Source: Achromobacter spanius (GTDB lineage Bacteria > Pseudomonadota > Gammaproteobacteria > Burkholderiales > Burkholderiaceae_B). Taken from it: 64,000 bases of DNA. The notes under the pieces are model-generated. The model saw only the letters and a list, made by a program, of their open reading frames with translations, made no database searches and had not been told where the DNA came from. Made by a program: the position numbers and the translations under genes. Numbering within the stretch: position 1 is the first letter of the stretch; each line of letters opens with the position of its first letter. The stretch lies in contig NZ_CP025030.1 of the NCBI RefSeq assembly GCF_002812705.1, positions 5,828,001-5,892,000 on the forward strand, in the 5' to 3' direction. Below, one piece after another: positions 1 through 8,357 of this stretch.

Positions 1-382
1 CATAGGAATCAGGTTCCGAGAAAAACAGCGTGGCGGACAAGTCCGTGCGCACGCGTTCGGCCGTACCCGTGATGCCCCGCACCGCGTTATCCACGTGGTA
101 GCCAAAGGCCTCGCCGCTCTCATAACGGTTGAACAGGGGCGGGAAGATCTTGCGCGGCAAGGCCGCTGACATGAACAGGTTGTTCGTGGCCAGCCGCTGC
201 AGGATCAGGTTGCCCAGTTCCTGCGCCAACGGATGCTGTTCGGGCAACTGACGGTTGCGCTTGACCTCGGCGGACTGGTAGCCCGCCGTGACCTTGCCGT
301 CCACCCATTCGGAGGCATCCAGCCGCTGGCGGATATCAGCCGCCTCGTCGGGCGTGAAAACGTCTGCAATCTGTATAAGCAT
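1..382 (-). CDS. Fe(II)/2-oxoglutarate-dependent PKHD-type hydroxylase, PiuC/YbiX-like (C-terminus outside window)
   Basis: Partial gene: 127 codons are visible, read from an ATG at 380-382, and the frame runs off the left edge. A purine-rich AAGGAC lies upstream of this ATG. The N-terminus ([18 protein letters not shown]) and a later [18 protein letters not shown] stretch match the family of Fe2+-dependent dioxygenases often linked to iron uptake. The HxD iron-binding pair is H96 and D98; the distal His and the 2-oxoglutarate-binding Arg would lie beyond the window. Family members are about 226 residues, so roughly half is present. No siderophore receptor gene is visible in the part supplied, so an iron-related role is inferred from the family only. 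Confidence 0.85.
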   Translation of the reverse strand, partial: MLIQIADVFTPDEAADIRQRLDASEWVDGKVTAGYQSAEVKRNRQLPEQHPLAQELGNLILQRLATNNLFMSAALPRKIFPPLFNRYESGEAFGYHVDNAVRGITGTAERVRTDLSATLFFSEPDSY

Positions 383-439
383 GAGCCGGAGTCCTTGAAG
401 CGTGCCAGTCGCAAAGACGTCCGGCACGCCGTTGCCGAA

Positions 440-1684
440 TTATCCCTTCAGGCAAGCATTGAGCGCCTGATCGAAATCAAACAGCAGATCGGCCTCGTCT
501 TCGATGCCGACCGACACACGGATCAGGCTGTCCGCGATGCCCATTTGCTTGCGGCGTTCGGCGCCCATCTCGTAATAGATGGTGTGCGCGGCAGGCAGAG
601 CCAGGCTGCGGGTGTCGCCCAGGTGCGTTGCCATCAGCACAATGCGCAGGCGGTTCAGGAAATCAAAGCAGTCCACCCCATCGGCCAGCTCCACGCCCAG
701 CAAGCCACCAAAGCGCGAGCCGAACAAGGCGGCGGCGCGCGCATGCTGCGCGTGACCCGCCAGGCCGGGGTAATGCACCTTGGCCACGCCAGGGTGCTCG
801 TTCAGAAAGCGGGCCAGCGCCAGCGCGTTGGCGCAGTGCTTGGCCATGCGCAACGCCAGCGTCTCGGCGCCCACCGCGATGCGGTGCGCGGGCTCGGCCG
901 CCAGCGTGCCGCCCATGTCGCGCAAGCCCTTCTTCTTGATCTGGGTCAGACCCCAACTGGTGGACGGACCCTTGCGGTAGGCGTCGTAGATGTTGGAGTA
1001 ATCGGCCCAGTCATACAGGCCCGTGTCCGTCACCGCGCCACCCAGCGCGTTGCCATGGCCGCCGATGTATTTCGACAGCGAATTCATCACCAGCGACGCC
1101 CCCACGGCTGACGGGCGGAACATCCAGGGCGACGTCAAGGTGTTGTCCACGACGTAGACCAGATTCTTTTCGCGGCAGATCTCGCCGATCACGGCCAGGT
1201 CAGCCACTTGCGTGCCCGGGTTGGCGATGGTTTCCGTGAAGACCATGCGCGTGTTCGGTTGAATGGCCGCGCGCACTTGCGCCGCGTCCGTGGCGTCAAC
1301 AAAGGTGATCTCGACGCCCAACTCAAGCAGCGTGCCCAGCAGGCTGTTGGTATTGCCGAACACGAACTGGCTGGACACCATGTGGTCGCCGCGGCGTAGC
1401 AGGGTCGTGAAGATGGCCGACAGCGCCGCCATGCCCGTGGCGAAGCTGACGGTGCCCTTGCCGCCTTCCATGTGATTGATCTTGGCTTCCAGCGCCGTGG
1501 TGGTGGGCGTGCCTTGGCGTGCGTACGTAAAGCCCGCCTTGCCCTGGAACACCGCGGCCAGCTCGCGCGCGTCGTCGTAGGCGAATTCCGATGACGGATG
1601 CATCGGCTTGTGCACCGCTCCGTGCTCGACGGATTGCTGGCGGTCGGAATGGAGGATCGTGGTGGTAAAGCCGTTCTGGTGCAT
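440..1684 (-). CDS. Cystathionine gamma-synthase family PLP enzyme (trans-sulfuration family)
   Basis: 414 residues, the usual size for the Cys/Met-metabolism PLP family (cystathionine gamma-synthase, O-acyl-homoserine sulfhydrylase, methionine gamma-lyase). The fold-type I signature is present: the PLP lysine is K205 in NSLSKYIGGHGNALGG, and D180 in VVDNT should contact the pyridine nitrogen. SFATGMAA (about 80-87) is the phosphate-binding loop. The sequence alone does not decide among gamma-synthase, sulfhydrylase and lyase; betaproteobacterial relatives are usually called only family protein. It stands alone about 60 bp downstream of rlmB on the same strand, with no clear ribosome-binding site before its ATG. 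Confidence 0.85.
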   Translation of the reverse strand: MHQNGFTTTILHSDRQQSVEHGAVHKPMHPSSEFAYDDARELAAVFQGKAGFTYARQGTPTTTALEAKINHMEGGKGTVSFATGMAALSAIFTTLLRRGDHMVSSQFVFGNTNSLLGTLLELGVEITFVDATDAAQVRAAIQPNTRMVFTETIANPGTQVADLAVIGEICREKNLVYVVDNTLTSPWMFRPSAVGASLVMNSLSKYIGGHGNALGGAVTDTGLYDWADYSNIYDAYRKGPSTSWGLTQIKKKGLRDMGGTLAAEPAHRIAVGAETLALRMAKHCANALALARFLNEHPGVAKVHYPGLAGHAQHARAAALFGSRFGGLLGVELADGVDCFDFLNRLRIVLMATHLGDTRSLALPAAHTIYYEMGAERRKQMGIADSLIRVSVGIEDEADLLFDFDQALNACLKG

Positions 1685-1745
1685 GATGGGCTGAATAAAG
1701 AAAGATCTGGAAAAAAAGCTCAGGCTAAAAAGTCGGCCGAACCGG

Positions 1746-2483
1746 TCAGGCTTTGCGCTGACGCACGGTTTCGTACAGGCAGACGGCGCTGGCGACGCTG
1801 ACGTTCAGGCTTTCCACCGAACCCAGCATCGGAATATTCACCAACTGGTCGCAGGTTTCGCGGGTCAGGCGTCGCATGCCCTCGCCTTCGGCCCCCATCA
1901 CCCACGCCATGGGCTGGCGCGCGTCGATCTGGTGCATGCTCTCGGTGGCCTGGTCATCAGTGCCCACCAGCCACACGCCGCGGTCCTTCAGGCTGCGCAT
2001 GGTGCGCGCCAGATTGGTCACCATCAGATAGGGGACGGTATCGGCCGCGCCGCAAGCCACGCGCTGCACGGTGGCGTTCAACCCCACCGCGCGGTCACGC
2101 GGGGCGATCACGGCGTGCACGCCGGCCGCATCAGCCGTACGCAGGCAGGCGCCCAGATTGTGCGGGTCCGTCACGCCGTCCAGAATCAACAGCAGCGGCG
2201 GCCCTTCGATCACGTCGAGCACTTCGTCCACGTCCACCGCCAACTGGCGCTCGTCGGCCAGGGCAACCACGCCTTGGTGGCGCGTGCCGCGCGACAGCCC
2301 GTCCAGTCGCTCCATCGGAACCGGATGCACGCGGCAGCCCGCCTTCTCGGCTTGTTCGATGAACGTCTGCATGCGCTTGTCGCGGCGCGAGGCCTCGACA
2401 TAGATTTCCTTGATCGACTCGGGCGCGTGGCGCAGCCGCGCGACAACCGCGTGAAACCCGGCTAGAACTTGGGTCGACGCCAT
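1746..2483 (-). CDS. rlmB: 23S rRNA (guanosine(2251)-2'-O)-methyltransferase RlmB
   Basis: 245-residue SpoU/TrmH-family methyltransferase that in known members methylates the 2'-OH of G2251 in the 23S rRNA P-loop using SAM. All three SPOUT motifs are visible: motif 1 [16 protein letters not shown] (102-117), motif 2 [13 protein letters not shown] (about 194-206), and motif 3 [15 protein letters not shown] (217-231), which form the trefoil-knot SAM site. A small N-terminal substrate-binding domain (GFHAVVARL) precedes them. It lies downstream of rnr on the same strand, the arrangement common in proteobacteria, with two hairpins between the two genes. Confidence 0.95.
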   Translation of the reverse strand: MASTQVLAGFHAVVARLRHAPESIKEIYVEASRRDKRMQTFIEQAEKAGCRVHPVPMERLDGLSRGTRHQGVVALADERQLAVDVDEVLDVIEGPPLLLILDGVTDPHNLGACLRTADAAGVHAVIAPRDRAVGLNATVQRVACGAADTVPYLMVTNLARTMRSLKDRGVWLVGTDDQATESMHQIDARQPMAWVMGAEGEGMRRLTRETCDQLVNIPMLGSVESLNVSVASAVCLYETVRQRKA

Positions 2484-2511
2484 AAATGCAATACCTTTAG
2501 ATAAACGAATA

Positions 2512-2531
2512 CCCGCCCCAAAGGGGGCGGG
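2512..2531. repeat. GC-rich inverted repeat between rlmB and rnr
   Basis: Perfect 8-bp arms (CCCGCCCC / GGGGCGGG) around an AAA loop. There is no T-run on either side, so it is not a classical intrinsic terminator. It may be a REP-like or mRNA-stability element in the rnr-rlmB intercistronic space. Confidence 0.6.
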
Positions 2532-2571
2532 CTACCGGACCAAGCCGGCCATCAACGCAATGTTACCCCTT

Positions 2572-2603
2572 ATGGCCGTACCGCCCTACGGCGGGGCGGC
2601 CAT
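2572..2603. repeat. 32-bp inverted repeat downstream of rnr
   Basis: Near-perfect 32-nt dyad beginning ATGGCCG and ending CGGCCAT, with about 13 pairs, one internal mismatch and a tiny loop. It lies about 25 bp beyond the rnr stop. Without a T-tract it is better read as an RNA-stability or processing hairpin than a Rho-independent terminator. Confidence 0.55.
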
Positions 2604-2625
2604 GAAGGCACCATCAACCTGAAGG

Positions 2626-5091
2626 TCAATGGCGCTTGTGCGTCGCCTTTTTTGCCGGGGCGGCGCGCTTGGCCGCCCGAGGCGGCTTGCCCGCTTTCTT
2701 GGCGTCCGCGCGGCGTTCCTTGGCGGTCTGGCCTTTCAGCGCGGCCGGTTTCGGCGCCGCCGCCTTCTTCACGCGGCGCACCGGCTCGTCAGGACCCCGG
2801 GCAGATGCCTTGCGCAAGGCGTCGAAACTCGTGCCCTGCACCAGACGGAACTCGATACGGCGCGCTTCCAGATCAACTCGCGCCACCTGCACCTGCACCT
2901 TGTCGGTCAGGCGGTAGCGCATGCCCGTGCGCTCGCCGCGCAGTTCATGCAGCCCATCGTTGAATTGGAAGTACTCGCCGCCCAGTTCGGACACGTGCAC
3001 CAGCCCTTCAACGTGCAGCGTATCCAGCGTGACGAAGATGCCAAAGCTGGCCACGCCAGTCACGGTGCCGCTGAAGTCCTCGCCCACACGTTCCTTGACG
3101 AACCAGCACTTGAGCCAGGCCTCGACGTCGCGAGACGCCTCATCGGCGCGGCGTTCGGTGGCCGACAGCACCAGGCCCATCTTTTCCCAGATGGCCTGTT
3201 CATGTTCTTTCTGCGTGCGACCGATGACCACCGCATGGTCGTCCAGGCTGGGCACATAGCGCTGCCCGGCCAACAGCGCCTTGATGACACGGTGCGTCAG
3301 CAAGTCGGGGTAGCGGCGAATGGGGGACGTGAAGTGGCTGTAGCCCGGGTAAGCCAAGCCAAAGTGGCCCATGTTGTCGGGGCTGTAGACGGCCTGCTGC
3401 ATGGATCGCAGGCACATCGACTGCAGCAACTGGTAATCGGGACGGCCGCGCACGGTATCGAGGAAATCGCCGTAGTCCTTGGCCGTGGGCATGTCGCCCC
3501 CGCCCAGTGACAAGCCCATCGTACGCAGGAATTCGCGCAGCGACTGCAGGCGTTCCGGCGTGGGGCCTTCGTGGATGCGGTACAGGCCGGGATGCTTGCT
3601 GCGCGTCATGAAGTCGGCCGCGCAGGTGTTGGCGGCCAGCATGCATTCTTCAATCAGCTTGTGGGCATCGTTGCGCACCGACGGCACGATTTGTTCAATG
3701 CGGCCCAGCTCGTTGCAGACGATCTTGGTTTCAACGGTGTCGAAATCAATGGCGCCCCGCTTCTTGCGGCCCTGCACCAGCAGTTGGAAAAGCTCGTACA
3801 GGTGCTGGACATGCGGCAACACGTTGCGCATCGCGGCGGCGGCGGGGCCACCGGGCTGCTGCAACGCGGCCCAGATGTTCGTGTACGTGGTGCGGGCCTG
3901 CGAGTGCATCACCGCGTTATAGAACTGGTAGGCCGTGACCGTGCCGGCCTTGGCGCCCGTCGCGGGGATCACCATGTCGCACACCAGCACCAGGCGGTCT
4001 ACGTCGGGGTTCAGCGAACACAGCCCGTTGGACAGGGATTCCGGCAACATCGGAATGACGCGGCGCGGGAAGTACACGCTGGTGCCGCGTTCGATGGCGT
4101 CGTCGTCCAGCGCATCGCCGGGACGCACGTAATGGCTGACGTCGGCAATGGCCACCAGCAGGCGCCAGCCAGGACGCTTGCGTTGGCCCGTGCCGAGCTC
4201 GACGGGTTCGCAATACACGGCGTCGTCGAAGTCGCGCGCGTCTTCGCCATCGATGGTGATCAACGGCACGTCGCGCAAATCAACGCGGTCTTTCAGGTCG
4301 CTCTTGCGCACCACGTCAGGCAGGCGGGCTGCCTGCTTGCGGGCGGCTTCCGAGAATTCGACCGGCACGTCGAACTTGCGCACGGCAATTTCGATTTCCA
4401 TGCCGGGGTCGTCGATTTCGCCCAACACTTCGGCCACACGGCCCAACGGCTGCGTGTGGCGAGTGGGCTGCTCAATGATTTCAACCGCGACCACCTGCCC
4501 ATGCTGGGCGCCATTGGTATCGCTGGGAGGAATCAGGATGTCGTGTTTGATGCGCTGATCTTCCGGCACAACGATGGACAAGCCATGCTCGTGCAAGAAG
4601 CGGCCCACCAGCTTATTGGTGCGGCGCTCAATGACTTCAACGATGGTGCCTTCCGGCTTGCCCCGGTATTCGCCGGTGGGCTTGACCAGCACGCGGTCGC
4701 CATGCAGCACCTTGAGCATTTCGCGCGGGGACAGGAACAAGTCCGGCCCGCCATCATCGCGCAGCAGAAAACCGAAGCCGTCGCGGTGACCCAGCACCTT
4801 GCCGGCAACGAAGTCCAATTTGGTGGCCAACAGCAAGACGCCCTTGCGGTTGGGCATAAGCTGGCCGTCGCGCTCCATGGCGCCCAGGCGGCGTTCAAAT
4901 CCGACCATCGTCGCCGCGCGCTCGACGCCCATGCGTTCGGCCAATTCCACCGGAGACAACGGCGAACCTGCGGAACGCAGCGCGGTCAGAATGGCTTCAC
5001 GGGACGGGACGTCAGGGTCGAAGTCCGGCGGCGCTTCGGGCAAGGATGTTGATCTGTTGTTTTTCGATTCGTTATTCGATCGTTTTGCCAA
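2626..5091 (-). CDS. rnr: Ribonuclease R
   Basis: 821-residue 3'-to-5' exoribonuclease that degrades structured RNA. Order of domains: N-terminal winged-helix region (about 30-90), cold-shock OB domains (about 90-240), the RNB catalytic domain with the metal-binding DGEDARDFDD at 281-290, a C-terminal S1 domain (about 650-735; GTVTGVASFGIFV, HVSELGGEYF), and a Lys/Arg/Ala-rich tail from about 750 that is typical of RNase R rather than RNase II. The only reasonable start is TTG at 5089-5091: the next in-frame ATG lies inside the winged-helix domain. A plus-strand sigma70-like promoter overlaps this start. rlmB follows on the same strand. Confidence 0.95.
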   Translation of the reverse strand: MAKRSNNESKNNRSTSLPEAPPDFDPDVPSREAILTALRSAGSPLSPVELAERMGVERAATMVGFERRLGAMERDGQLMPNRKGVLLLATKLDFVAGKVLGHRDGFGFLLRDDGGPDLFLSPREMLKVLHGDRVLVKPTGEYRGKPEGTIVEVIERRTNKLVGRFLHEHGLSIVVPEDQRIKHDILIPPSDTNGAQHGQVVAVEIIEQPTRHTQPLGRVAEVLGEIDDPGMEIEIAVRKFDVPVEFSEAARKQAARLPDVVRKSDLKDRVDLRDVPLITIDGEDARDFDDAVYCEPVELGTGQRKRPGWRLLVAIADVSHYVRPGDALDDDAIERGTSVYFPRRVIPMLPESLSNGLCSLNPDVDRLVLVCDMVIPATGAKAGTVTAYQFYNAVMHSQARTTYTNIWAALQQPGGPAAAAMRNVLPHVQHLYELFQLLVQGRKKRGAIDFDTVETKIVCNELGRIEQIVPSVRNDAHKLIEECMLAANTCAADFMTRSKHPGLYRIHEGPTPERLQSLREFLRTMGLSLGGGDMPTAKDYGDFLDTVRGRPDYQLLQSMCLRSMQQAVYSPDNMGHFGLAYPGYSHFTSPIRRYPDLLTHRVIKALLAGQRYVPSLDDHAVVIGRTQKEHEQAIWEKMGLVLSATERRADEASRDVEAWLKCWFVKERVGEDFSGTVTGVASFGIFVTLDTLHVEGLVHVSELGGEYFQFNDGLHELRGERTGMRYRLTDKVQVQVARVDLEARRIEFRLVQGTSFDALRKASARGPDEPVRRVKKAAAPKPAALKGQTAKERRADAKKAGKPPRAAKRAAPAKKATHKRH

Positions 5092-5113
5092 AGCTGAAAT
5101 TTCCGTATATAAT
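5085..5113 (+). promoter_or_regulatory. Strong sigma70-type promoter upstream of the first tRNA-Leu
   Basis: TTGCCA at 5085-5090, a 17-bp spacer, then a perfect TATAAT at 5108-5113. It points toward the tRNA-Leu gene at 5371 and overlaps the TTG start of the divergent rnr gene. The tRNA lies about 250 bp downstream, leaving a long transcribed leader if this is the tRNA promoter. Confidence 0.65.
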
Positions 5114-5370
5114 GCGCAGCTTCTGTGGTTCGCCCAAGGCTGAACACTGAAGCAGAAATGGTCAGAAGGGTTGCAAATCAGGTGTCAAAACCAAGCTTGC
5201 CACCCTAGGTCGAAAGACCACATTGTAAAACCAAGTGCGCTCAGGACGCATGTTTTAGTTAAGTCAGTATGTTGAAAACAACGCAAGTTGAAATTCACAT
5301 ACAGCGCTTAATAAAAACAATGCAACTAGGGCCGCAGCGTATCACATAGTTCTGACAAGTATCTCTCAGT
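5114..5370 (+). other. Leader between promoter and tRNA-Leu, no gene seen
   Basis: Roughly 257 bp of lower GC than the surroundings without a plausible reading frame. It should be transcribed from the TATAAT promoter at 5108. It could be the 5' leader of the tRNA precursor or contain an unrecognised small RNA; no known RNA family was recognised. Confidence 0.4.
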
Positions 5371-5455
5371 GCCCAGGTGGCGGAATTGGTAGACGCGCAC
5401 GGTTCAGGTCCGTGTGCCGCAAGGTGTGGAGGTTCGAGTCCTCTCCTGGGCACCA
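5371..5455 (+). tRNA. tRNA-Leu(CAG), copy 1
   Basis: 85 nt with encoded CCA. The acceptor arms GCCCAGG/CCTGGGC pair perfectly; the anticodon loop TTCAGGT gives anticodon CAG (codon CUG), on a CACGG/CCGTG stem. A long class II variable arm and the GGTTCGAGTCC T-arm are present. It is the first of three copies within 1.4 kb. Confidence 0.97.
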
Positions 5456-5557
5456 CGGAATTTAAATCGAATCCGTTTTCAAACGGGTTGGATAGCAAGA
5501 AGCAGCATTACAAGCAGTACCAGCAGCAAACCTGCTAGAGCAAATAGCTCTTCCAGT

Positions 5558-5642
5558 GCCCAGGTGGCGGAATTGGTAGACGCGCACGGTTCAGGTCCGT
5601 GTGCCGAAAGGTGTGGAGGTTCGAGTCCTCTCCTGGGCACCA
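5558..5642 (+). tRNA. tRNA-Leu(CAG), copy 2
   Basis: Same 85-nt structure as copy 1, 102 bp downstream, so probably co-transcribed with it. It differs at one position in the variable-arm region: base 50 (5607) is A where copies 1 and 3 have C. Anticodon CAG and encoded CCA are intact. Confidence 0.97.
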
Positions 5643-5691
5643 CCCGCATATAAGTCAGAACAGCGTCAGCGCTGGGTTGATAGCAAGGCTG

Positions 5692-5726
5692 AAGGCCCCG
5701 AATATCGAAAGATGCTCGGGGCTTTT
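5692..5726 (+). terminator. Terminator after tRNA-Leu copy 2
   Basis: A stem AAGGCCCCGA (from 5692) pairs with TCGGGGCTTTT (from 5716), ending in four T. It lies 50 bp beyond the second tRNA-Leu, where the two-tRNA transcript should end. Confidence 0.65.
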
Positions 5727-5754
5727 GCTTTATGCGCGCCGATAAGCGCAAGCG

Positions 5755-5813
5755 GCTGACATTCGGGGCTGACATTCGGGGCTGACATTCGGGGCTGACA
5801 TTCGGGGCTGACA
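5755..5813. repeat. 13-bp tandem repeat, 4.5 copies
   Basis: The 13-bp unit GCTGACATTCGGG occurs four times head to tail without variation (5755-5806), followed by a partial copy GCTGACA (5807-5813). It lies between the tRNA-Leu terminator and the end of the DTW gene. Four identical units suggest slippage-prone sequence. Confidence 0.9.
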
Positions 5814-5906
5814 ATCGATACATCGGGCGCATTATCCGATGCACCCGATTTGCGCCCAGCCGATTTGATTATTCGCCCTCTTCCCACCTAGCCATGGGTG
5901 AAGACA

Positions 5907-6518
5907 TTAACGCCACGGCACCTTGCGCTGCAAATGATGGCGCGCATAAAGATCCTCACCCATCCCTTCGATCTGCCCGTCGATCAGCGCTTCGAACGGC
6001 CGCAACAACGCGTCGACATTCATCGGGGATTCGATTGCGTTCAAGGCGTGCGTCACGGCTTCAACGGTGGATAGCGCGCCCGGAATGTCGGCATGGCGAA
6101 CGCGATAGCGTGTCGTCAGCCCCGCCGGCAGCATCACGCGCGGCAGCGCCGCCAGCTCCGGGTTGATATGCAGCAGCTTGCGCGCGTGCCCCCAGGTACC
6201 GTCCGGCACAATCAATTGAATCGGCTGACCTAGATCCCGGCCATAACCGGGCGTCAAGACGTCGGCGGCAGGCCCTGGAAACAGCAGACGGTGCGCGTAG
6301 CCCGGCTTTTCCCACACATCCGGCGTGAAGGTTTCGCCCACCACGCGCCGCGCGCCGGCCAAACCCAGCACCGCCAACCTGGCCGTGTTCAAGGCATGGC
6401 GCGCTTCACTGGGATGCTGCAGCACCAACAGACGGGTGCGGCATGACAAGGCGGGGATAAGCGCGCACAGGCAGTGGGATTCGGGGCGCAGGCAACGCGT
6501 GCATAGGGCTCGAGACAT
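5907..6518 (-). CDS. DTW domain-containing protein, probable tRNA-uridine aminocarboxypropyltransferase
   Basis: 203 residues. The DTW family (E. coli TapT/YfiP type) transfers the 3-amino-3-carboxypropyl group of SAM to uridine 47 of certain tRNAs. Visible features are an N-terminal zinc-type Cys cluster (C6, C9, C16, C18 in CTRCLRPESHCLC), the DGTW signature at 106-109 in VPDGTWGHARKL, and STVEA downstream. It sits between tRNA-Leu copies 2 and 3 on the opposite strand. The Leu tRNAs have class II variable arms and are not the known substrates, so the adjacency may be coincidental. Confidence 0.88.
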   Translation of the reverse strand: MSRALCTRCLRPESHCLCALIPALSCRTRLLVLQHPSEARHALNTARLAVLGLAGARRVVGETFTPDVWEKPGYAHRLLFPGPAADVLTPGYGRDLGQPIQLIVPDGTWGHARKLLHINPELAALPRVMLPAGLTTRYRVRHADIPGALSTVEAVTHALNAIESPMNVDALLRPFEALIDGQIEGMGEDLYARHHLQRKVPWR

Positions 6519-6555
6519 GGGGCGACACTATAAACGCTGGCCAATAAACTCTTGC

Positions 6556-6584
6556 TTGCGCACGCCAAAAAAAATGTGCATAAT
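6556..6584 (+). promoter_or_regulatory. Probable promoter of tRNA-Leu copy 3
   Basis: TTGCGC at 6556-6561, a 17-bp spacer containing an A8 tract, and CATAAT at 6579-6584, about 75 bp before the tRNA. The match to consensus is moderate, and the placement suggests copy 3 has its own promoter. Confidence 0.45.
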
Positions 6585-6658
6585 CTCGCTTCTCTGCTGC
6601 TGAACAAGAAACGCCGCGCAAGCGACGAAACATGTGAAGCATAGGGAAGAGCAACATA

Positions 6659-6743
6659 GCCCAGGTGGCGGAATTGGTAGACGCGCACGGTTCAGGTCCG
6701 TGTGCCGCAAGGTGTGGAGGTTCGAGTCCTCTCCTGGGCACCA
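6659..6743 (+). tRNA. tRNA-Leu(CAG), copy 3
   Basis: Identical in its 85 nt to copy 1 (base 50 is C). Acceptor GCCCAGG/CCTGGGC, anticodon CAG and encoded CCA are intact. It is separated from copies 1-2 by the opposite-strand DTW gene. Confidence 0.97.
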
Positions 6744-6781
6744 ATTATTACATCACGAGGTACCTGTCGTGATGCGCCAAG

Positions 6782-6816
6782 AAAAACCCCGTTCGTGAAA
6801 GCGACCGGGGTTTTTT
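6782..6816 (+). terminator. Terminator after tRNA-Leu copy 3
   Basis: Arms AAAAACCCCG (6782-6791) and CGGGGTTTTT (6806-6815) form a 10-bp stem ending in a T-run. It lies 40 bp after the tRNA and also faces the 3' end of the convergent GNAT gene, so it is probably bidirectional. Confidence 0.85.
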
Positions 6817-6859
6817 CTTTTCTTGCCGCGCCCGACGTGGCGGGGCGGCGCGTAGTGCC

Positions 6860-7303
6860 CTACTTCAGTTCGCGCGTCATCACGACGTGCGGAATGCCGG
6901 CTTCGATGAACTCTTCGCCCTCGACGGTGAAGCCGTGCGCCTCATAGAAACCGGCGGCATGCTTTTGCGCGTGCAGCACCAGCATGCGGTGCCCGTCGCC
7001 ATGGCCCTGTTCGATCAGGGCGTTAAGCAACTGACCGCCCACCCCCATGCCACGCGCCCGCTTGTGAACGGCCATGCGGCCGATATGCCCATCGGGCAAG
7101 AGGCGCCCCGTGCCCATCGGCGTGCCGTCGGGGCCATAGGCCACCGCATGCACCGACACGGCGTCGTCATCATCCAGCTCTACCTCCGGCGGCACCTTCT
7201 GTTCAACCACGAACACCTCGTGGCGGACCGAATAGGCATCGTCGCGCAGGCGGTCCCAGGTACCGAGGGCAATACGCACCGCTGATTGCTTGTTGGTCGA
7301 CAT
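6860..7303 (-). CDS. GNAT family N-acetyltransferase (ElaA-like)
   Basis: About 147 residues from the ATG at 7303; an ATG two codons upstream (7309) is also possible, but GAGGAA is better spaced for 7303. The acetyl-CoA-binding motif A is seen in IGRMAVHKRARGMGVGGQLL, followed by HAQKHAAGFYEAHGF, a standard GNAT C-terminal half. The start (RHEVFVVEQKVPPEVELDD) is typical of ElaA-like acyltransferases. The substrate cannot be told from sequence. It ends at the terminator shared with tRNA-Leu copy 3. Confidence 0.88.
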   Translation of the reverse strand: MSTNKQSAVRIALGTWDRLRDDAYSVRHEVFVVEQKVPPEVELDDDDAVSVHAVAYGPDGTPMGTGRLLPDGHIGRMAVHKRARGMGVGGQLLNALIEQGHGDGHRMLVLHAQKHAAGFYEAHGFTVEGEEFIEAGIPHVVMTRELK

Positions 7304-7421
7304 CTCCATTTCCTCGCGTGCGGCAGATCAACAATAAATATCCTACGCCGCATTCTCGCAGGGATGACAACGAGACGAAAAGGGGTACGATCGCGGCTTG
7401 CCCACGTTGCCCTCACCCAAC

Positions 7422-8324
7422 ATGACGCCCGCCGCGCCCCCGACCTGGTTGAAAGCCGCCCCCGCGCTTTTCCTGTTGTTGTGGTCCAGCGGCTTCGTTG
7501 TGCTGAAGATCGGCTTGGCTTACGCCGATCCGCTGACTTTCCTGGCCGTGCGTTACGCCTGCGTCGTGCTCATCCTGGCGCCGTTCATGCTGATCATGCG
7601 CCCGCCTCTGCCCCAAGGCGCGCGGGCATGGGGCCATCTGGCCATGGTCGGCGTGCTGTTGCAGGCCGGTTATTTCTGCTGCACCTACCTGTCACTCAAA
7701 CTAGGCATGTCCGCCGCCGGGCTTGCGTTGATTGCTTCGCTGCAACCCATTCTGATCGGCCTGTTGGCGCCCATGATCGCGCATGAAAGGGTCGACGCCC
7801 GGCGCTGGGCGGGGCTGGGCCTGGGCGTTGCGGGTGCCGCGCTCGTCATCGTGGCCAAGGCGTCCATCGATGTGCTGGCGCCGCTAGGGCTGCTGTTTGC
7901 CGTGGGCGCCTTGCTTTGCATCACCAGCGGCACACTCTACGAAAAGCGCTACGGCGCGGCCACGCATCCCGTCACGTCCAACCTGGTGCAGTACGCCGTC
8001 GGGCTCGCCGTGACCGCGCCACTGGCGTTCGCGCTTGAGCCCATGCACATTGAATGGACCGGCCCGTTGCTGGCCGCGCTGGCGTACCTTGTCGTGGGAA
8101 ATTCGCTGGTCGCCATCACCTTGCTGCTGACCATGATCCGGCACGGCGAAGCCTCTCGCGTGTCCGCCCTCTTCTTCATGGTGCCACCCTGCGCCGCCAT
8201 TTTTGCGCTGTTGGCGCTGGACGAACCCATCCCGGCGCTGGCGTGGCCAGGCATGGCATTGGCCGCGGCGGGCATTCTGCTGGTTAGCCGCAGCGCGCGC
8301 CGGAATCCACAGCCATCCAAGTAG
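7422..8324 (+). CDS. EamA/DMT-family transporter
   Basis: 300 residues from the ATG at 7422 (an upstream in-frame TTG at 7398 is possible). About ten hydrophobic helices are arranged as two EamA repeats, the drug/metabolite transporter layout. The first helix has the FLLLWSSGFVVLKIGL pattern of RhaT/YdcZ-like members, and the second repeat has the LEPIPALAWPGMALAAAGILL-like ending typical of EamA. It is an inner-membrane permease of unknown substrate. It stands divergent from the GNAT gene and about 30 bp before the AEC transporter, so may be in an operon with it. Confidence 0.88.
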   Translation: MTPAAPPTWLKAAPALFLLLWSSGFVVLKIGLAYADPLTFLAVRYACVVLILAPFMLIMRPPLPQGARAWGHLAMVGVLLQAGYFCCTYLSLKLGMSAAGLALIASLQPILIGLLAPMIAHERVDARRWAGLGLGVAGAALVIVAKASIDVLAPLGLLFAVGALLCITSGTLYEKRYGAATHPVTSNLVQYAVGLAVTAPLAFALEPMHIEWTGPLLAALAYLVVGNSLVAITLLLTMIRHGEASRVSALFFMVPPCAAIFALLALDEPIPALAWPGMALAAAGILLVSRSARRNPQPSK

Positions 8325-8357
8325 AATGAGCGCCTTCCCGCGCCCACGCCCCTATCC

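Noticed and set aside
3571..5052. Long open frame on the plus strand opposite rnr
   Set aside because: Antisense frame of a GC-rich gene; no signals or family features, and rnr is fully supported on the other strand.
5479..5844. 121-codon minus-strand frame over tRNA-Leu copy 2 and the 13-bp repeats
   Set aside because: Covers a tRNA gene and tandem repeats; peptide repeats merely reflect the DNA repeat.
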